Assembly (NCBI GenBank): GCA_003486785.1
Contig: DNFZ01000066.1
Coordinates: 259 to 7,576 of the forward strand
DNA length: 7,318 nt
Direction of reading: 5' to 3'
Source of the DNA: Clostridiales bacterium
Lineage (GTDB): Bacteria > Bacillota > Clostridia > Christensenellales > CAG-138
In this document: positions 5,985-7,318 of the stretch, one piece after another
Layout of the letters: every line of letters begins with the position of its first letter
Numbering within the stretch: the first letter of the stretch is position 1
The notes under the pieces: model-generated
What the model was told of the DNA's origin: nothing
The model's database searches: none
The model's input: only the letters and a program-made list of their open reading frames with translations
Made by a program: the position numbers and the translations under genes

Positions 5985-6552
5985 TCCTGCGTAGTGCGGC
6001 GGTGATGAGCGCTTCCACGCTCTCTGCCTTCTCCACGGCGGCAACCGCTTTCCCCGCGGCCAGCCCGTCGTAGCCGAGCGAAACAAGCGCGGCAATCGCT
6101 TCTGAGCGGATGTCCGGCGCGTCCGTCTCCACGCCGCTGCCGAGCATCTCACCTGTCTCCACGCGTTCCTTGAGCTCTAGCAGCACGCGCTGCGCGGTCT
6201 TTCGCCCCATGCCGGATACGCGATCAAACGCCGCCGCATTGTTGGTCACGATTGCGCCCGCAACGTCGCTGGGCGTAAGAATGGAAAGCACTGACAACGC
6301 AAGCTTTGGCCCTACGCGCGTCACCGTCAATAGTCTTTTAAACATCTCCTTTTCCGCCGGATCGTAAAAGCCATAGAGCGCCATCACGCCTTCCGCGAGA
6401 TGCAGGTGCGTATAGAGCCTTTCCTTCTGCCCCTGGCGAAGGCGTTTGAGCGTCATAGCGCTGCAAAACAGCTCATAACCCACGCCAGCCGCTTCCAGCA
6501 CGGCACGATCGGGCAGCAACTCGTCAACAACTCCGCTGATATATGCGTACAA
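5974..6552 (-). CDS. ruvA: Holliday junction DNA-binding protein RuvA
   Basis: The 192-residue protein forms tetramers that clamp the four-way junction and load RuvB rings. Domain I (residues 1-62) is the OB fold, starting MYAYISG and ending in the typical YGF. Domain II (about 63-135) has two helix-hairpin-helix motifs, at RVGPKLALSVLS (79-90) and VSGMGRKTAQRVLLEL (112-127). A variable linker leads to domain III (about 146-192), the RuvB-contacting part. The start codon is TTG at 6552, not ATG; it is chosen because MYAYISG is the family N terminus and GGAGG stands nine bases upstream. In the acidic pin of domain I, the E. coli Glu-Asp pair aligns with Glu54-Gly55, so the second acid is missing. 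It lies 21 bases after ruvC. Confidence 0.97.
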   Translation of the reverse strand: MYAYISGVVDELLPDRAVLEAAGVGYELFCSAMTLKRLRQGQKERLYTHLHLAEGVMALYGFYDPAEKEMFKRLLTVTRVGPKLALSVLSILTPSDVAGAIVTNNAAAFDRVSGMGRKTAQRVLLELKERVETGEMLGSGVETDAPDIRSEAIAALVSLGYDGLAAGKAVAAVEKAESVEALITAALRRMAK

Positions 6553-6561
6553 GGATGGTGT

Positions 6562-6566
6562 CCTCC
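6562..6566 (-). promoter_or_regulatory. Ribosome binding site deciding the ruvA TTG start
   Basis: GGAGG within the 21-base ruvC-ruvA gap, nine bases before TTG at 6552. No ATG in the ruvA frame lies close enough downstream to use this site without losing the conserved N-terminal strand. Confidence 0.8.
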
Positions 6567-6573
6567 ATCTTTC

Positions 6574-7071
6574 TTATCGAATGCGGTATTCTTCCGCCGC
6601 AGGCGCGATGGTGCAGCCGTGGCAGATGGCCGCCGCGAGCGCGTCCGCCGCATCGTCGGGCTTTGGCAGGTTTTTGAGCGAAAGCAGTATCTTTACCATG
6701 CTTTGCACCGCGCGCTTATCCGCATGTCCGTTTCCCGTCACCGCTAGCTTGATCTGCATGGGGGTATACTCGTATAGCGGAATGCCCGCGCGCTGTGCCG
6801 CGAGGATGGATACGCCGCGCCCAGCGCCGACCGAGAGCGCCGTGGTCGTGTTCCGCTGAAAAAACAGCTCTTCAAACACAGCCAAATCCGGCTGATACCG
6901 TTCGATGAGCGCGCAGGTTCCATCATAAAGCCGATTGAGACGCTCCGGCAGGCATTCGTCCGGCTTGGTCTGGATCACACCGTAATCCACCGCCGCGAAC
7001 TTCGTTCCCGAAGCATCCACAACGCCATACCCGAGAATGGCGTATCCGGGATCGATTCCGAGAATTCTCAT
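6574..7071 (-). CDS. ruvC: Holliday junction resolvase RuvC
   Basis: A 165-residue RNase H-fold endonuclease that works as a dimer and makes paired nicks in Holliday junctions after RuvAB branch migration. The four metal-binding acids are present: D7 in GIDPG, E67 in AVFEELFF, and D140 and D143 in PDDAADALA. The FFQRNTTTALSVGAGRG segment (70-86) and the TPMQIKLAVTGNGHADKRAV segment (103-122) are also typical. Length is normal. ATG at 7071 has a modest AGGCAGG ribosome site seven bases upstream. It is the first gene after the promoter at 7101-7129, so it appears to head the ruv cluster. Presence of RuvC argues for a clostridial rather than bacillar host. Confidence 0.97.
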   Translation of the reverse strand: MRILGIDPGYAILGYGVVDASGTKFAAVDYGVIQTKPDECLPERLNRLYDGTCALIERYQPDLAVFEELFFQRNTTTALSVGAGRGVSILAAQRAGIPLYEYTPMQIKLAVTGNGHADKRAVQSMVKILLSLKNLPKPDDAADALAAAICHGCTIAPAAEEYRIR

Positions 7072-7100
7072 GCCGTTACCTGCCTGCTTGTAGTCTTCTT

Positions 7101-7129
7101 ATTTTAGCATGATCGGGTTCGGGTGTAAA
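7101..7129 (-). promoter_or_regulatory. Sigma-A promoter of the ruvCAB cluster
   Basis: The -35 box TTTACA (7129-7124) and the -10 box TAAAAT (7106-7101) each match the consensus at five of six bases and are separated by exactly 17 bases. The spacer ends in TGC, giving an extended -10. Transcription would begin around 7094, leaving a leader of about 23 bases before ruvC. The strong terminator just upstream isolates it from the previous gene. Confidence 0.82.
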
Positions 7130-7141
7130 TGAACCCGGATC
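7111..7141. promoter_or_regulatory. Imperfect dyad over the ruv promoter -35 box (operator candidate)
   Basis: On the minus strand GATCCGGGTTC and GAACCCGATC form inverted arms (7-bp core CGGGTTC/GAACCCG, extended to GATC on both sides by bulging one C) around a ten-base centre that contains most of the -35 box. A protein bound here would mask the promoter. The half-sites face the opposite way from the GAAC-N4-GTTC core of Gram-positive LexA boxes, so this is not a plain SOS box. The binding factor, if any, is unknown. Confidence 0.45.
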
Positions 7142-7232
7142 CCTTGCCGCATTGTTTCATCTTCCGTTCATATCTGCCTCTTTGGTTCTATCTTAATGCT
7201 TAAAATCACGCTCTGTATGTGCAAATCAACCA

Positions 7233-7267
7233 AAAAGCAACCGCGCGTTCCTGCGGCGGCTGCTTTT
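7233..7267 (-). terminator. Intrinsic terminator of the upstream gene
   Basis: On the minus strand a 12-base arm AAAAGCAGCCGC pairs with GCGGTTGCTTTT (one G-U pair) around an 11-base loop, followed by one more T and then GG. The A-rich foot on the other arm means it could also work on the plus strand. It sits 18 bases beyond the stop codon of the partial gene at the right edge and about 100 bases upstream of the ruv promoter. Confidence 0.85.
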
Positions 7268-7285
7268 GTTCGTTCTCCTTAGTTG

Positions 7286-7318
7286 CTATTGTTTGTATTT
7301 CGCGATCAGCTCGTCCAT
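7286..7318 (-). CDS. C-terminal fragment of an unidentified upstream gene
   Basis: The minus strand from the window edge reads ten codons, MDELIAKYKQ, then TAG at 7286-7288. The lysine-ending amphipathic helix looks like a protein C terminus, and the terminator 18 bases further fits a gene end. The first codon happens to be ATG at the very edge, but nothing upstream is visible, so it is probably an internal methionine. The fragment is too short to identify. Confidence 0.5.
   Translation of the reverse strand: MDELIAKYKQ

Noticed and set aside
7111..7141. LexA (SOS) box at the ruv promoter
   Set aside because: The half-sites are GTTC then GAAC with ten bases between, the reverse of the GAAC-N4-GTTC core; no second candidate lies near the promoter.
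7099..7152. A 17-codon leader peptide before ruvC
   Set aside because: The frame contains both promoter boxes, so it would not be on the transcript made from that promoter, and its start has only a poor ribosome site.

Overview
The window reads as ordinary chromosomal DNA from a moderately GC-rich Clostridia-type Firmicute (Bacillota). Three things support this: the start sites carry strong GGAGG Shine-Dalgarno sequences; the genes include an ECF-transporter S component and a YhfI-type metallo-hydrolase; and the set is complete ruvC-ruvA-ruvB, whereas Bacilli usually use RecU instead of RuvC. I cannot place it more precisely. I see no sign of phage, plasmid or transposon genes, no tRNA or rRNA, and no CRISPR array. 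Every gene I can support is on the minus strand, so the order below follows transcription from the right end to the left.

Right edge (7318 to 7072): the last ten codons of an unidentified gene, a strong intrinsic terminator, then a good sigma-A promoter with an extended -10 and an imperfect dyad over its -35 box. Next comes a compact cluster: ruvC (7071-6574), ruvA (6552-5974, TTG start), ruvB (5883-4858), a 714-residue coiled-coil/low-complexity protein (4861-2717) whose start codon overlaps the ruvB stop as ATGA, a small membrane protein resembling an ECF S component (2674-2126), and a YhfI-like metallo-beta-lactamase-fold hydrolase (2107-1379). Gaps are 21, 90, -4, 42 and 18 bases with no convincing terminator, so the six genes are probably co-transcribed. 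RuvA, RuvB and RuvC act together: RuvA binds the Holliday junction, RuvB drives branch migration and RuvC cuts.

Left part (1378 to 1): a 279-base intergenic stretch rich in inverted repeats, then a promoter with a perfect extended -10 overlapped by an 8-bp-arm palindrome, then phosphoglycerate kinase (pgk), which runs off the left edge about 30 residues short of a normal C terminus.

Most genes are well-known housekeeping families. The least explained item is the 714-residue protein: a DivIVA-like coiled coil without the DivIVA membrane-targeting head, fused to a long acidic tail with three 88-residue repeats and a six-residue (18-bp) minisatellite, and translationally coupled to ruvB. Secondary points of interest are a 48-bp tandem duplication across the ruvA-ruvB junction, the two promoter palindromes, and the structured stretch after the hydrolase gene. 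I did not find convincing evidence of a wholly new system.
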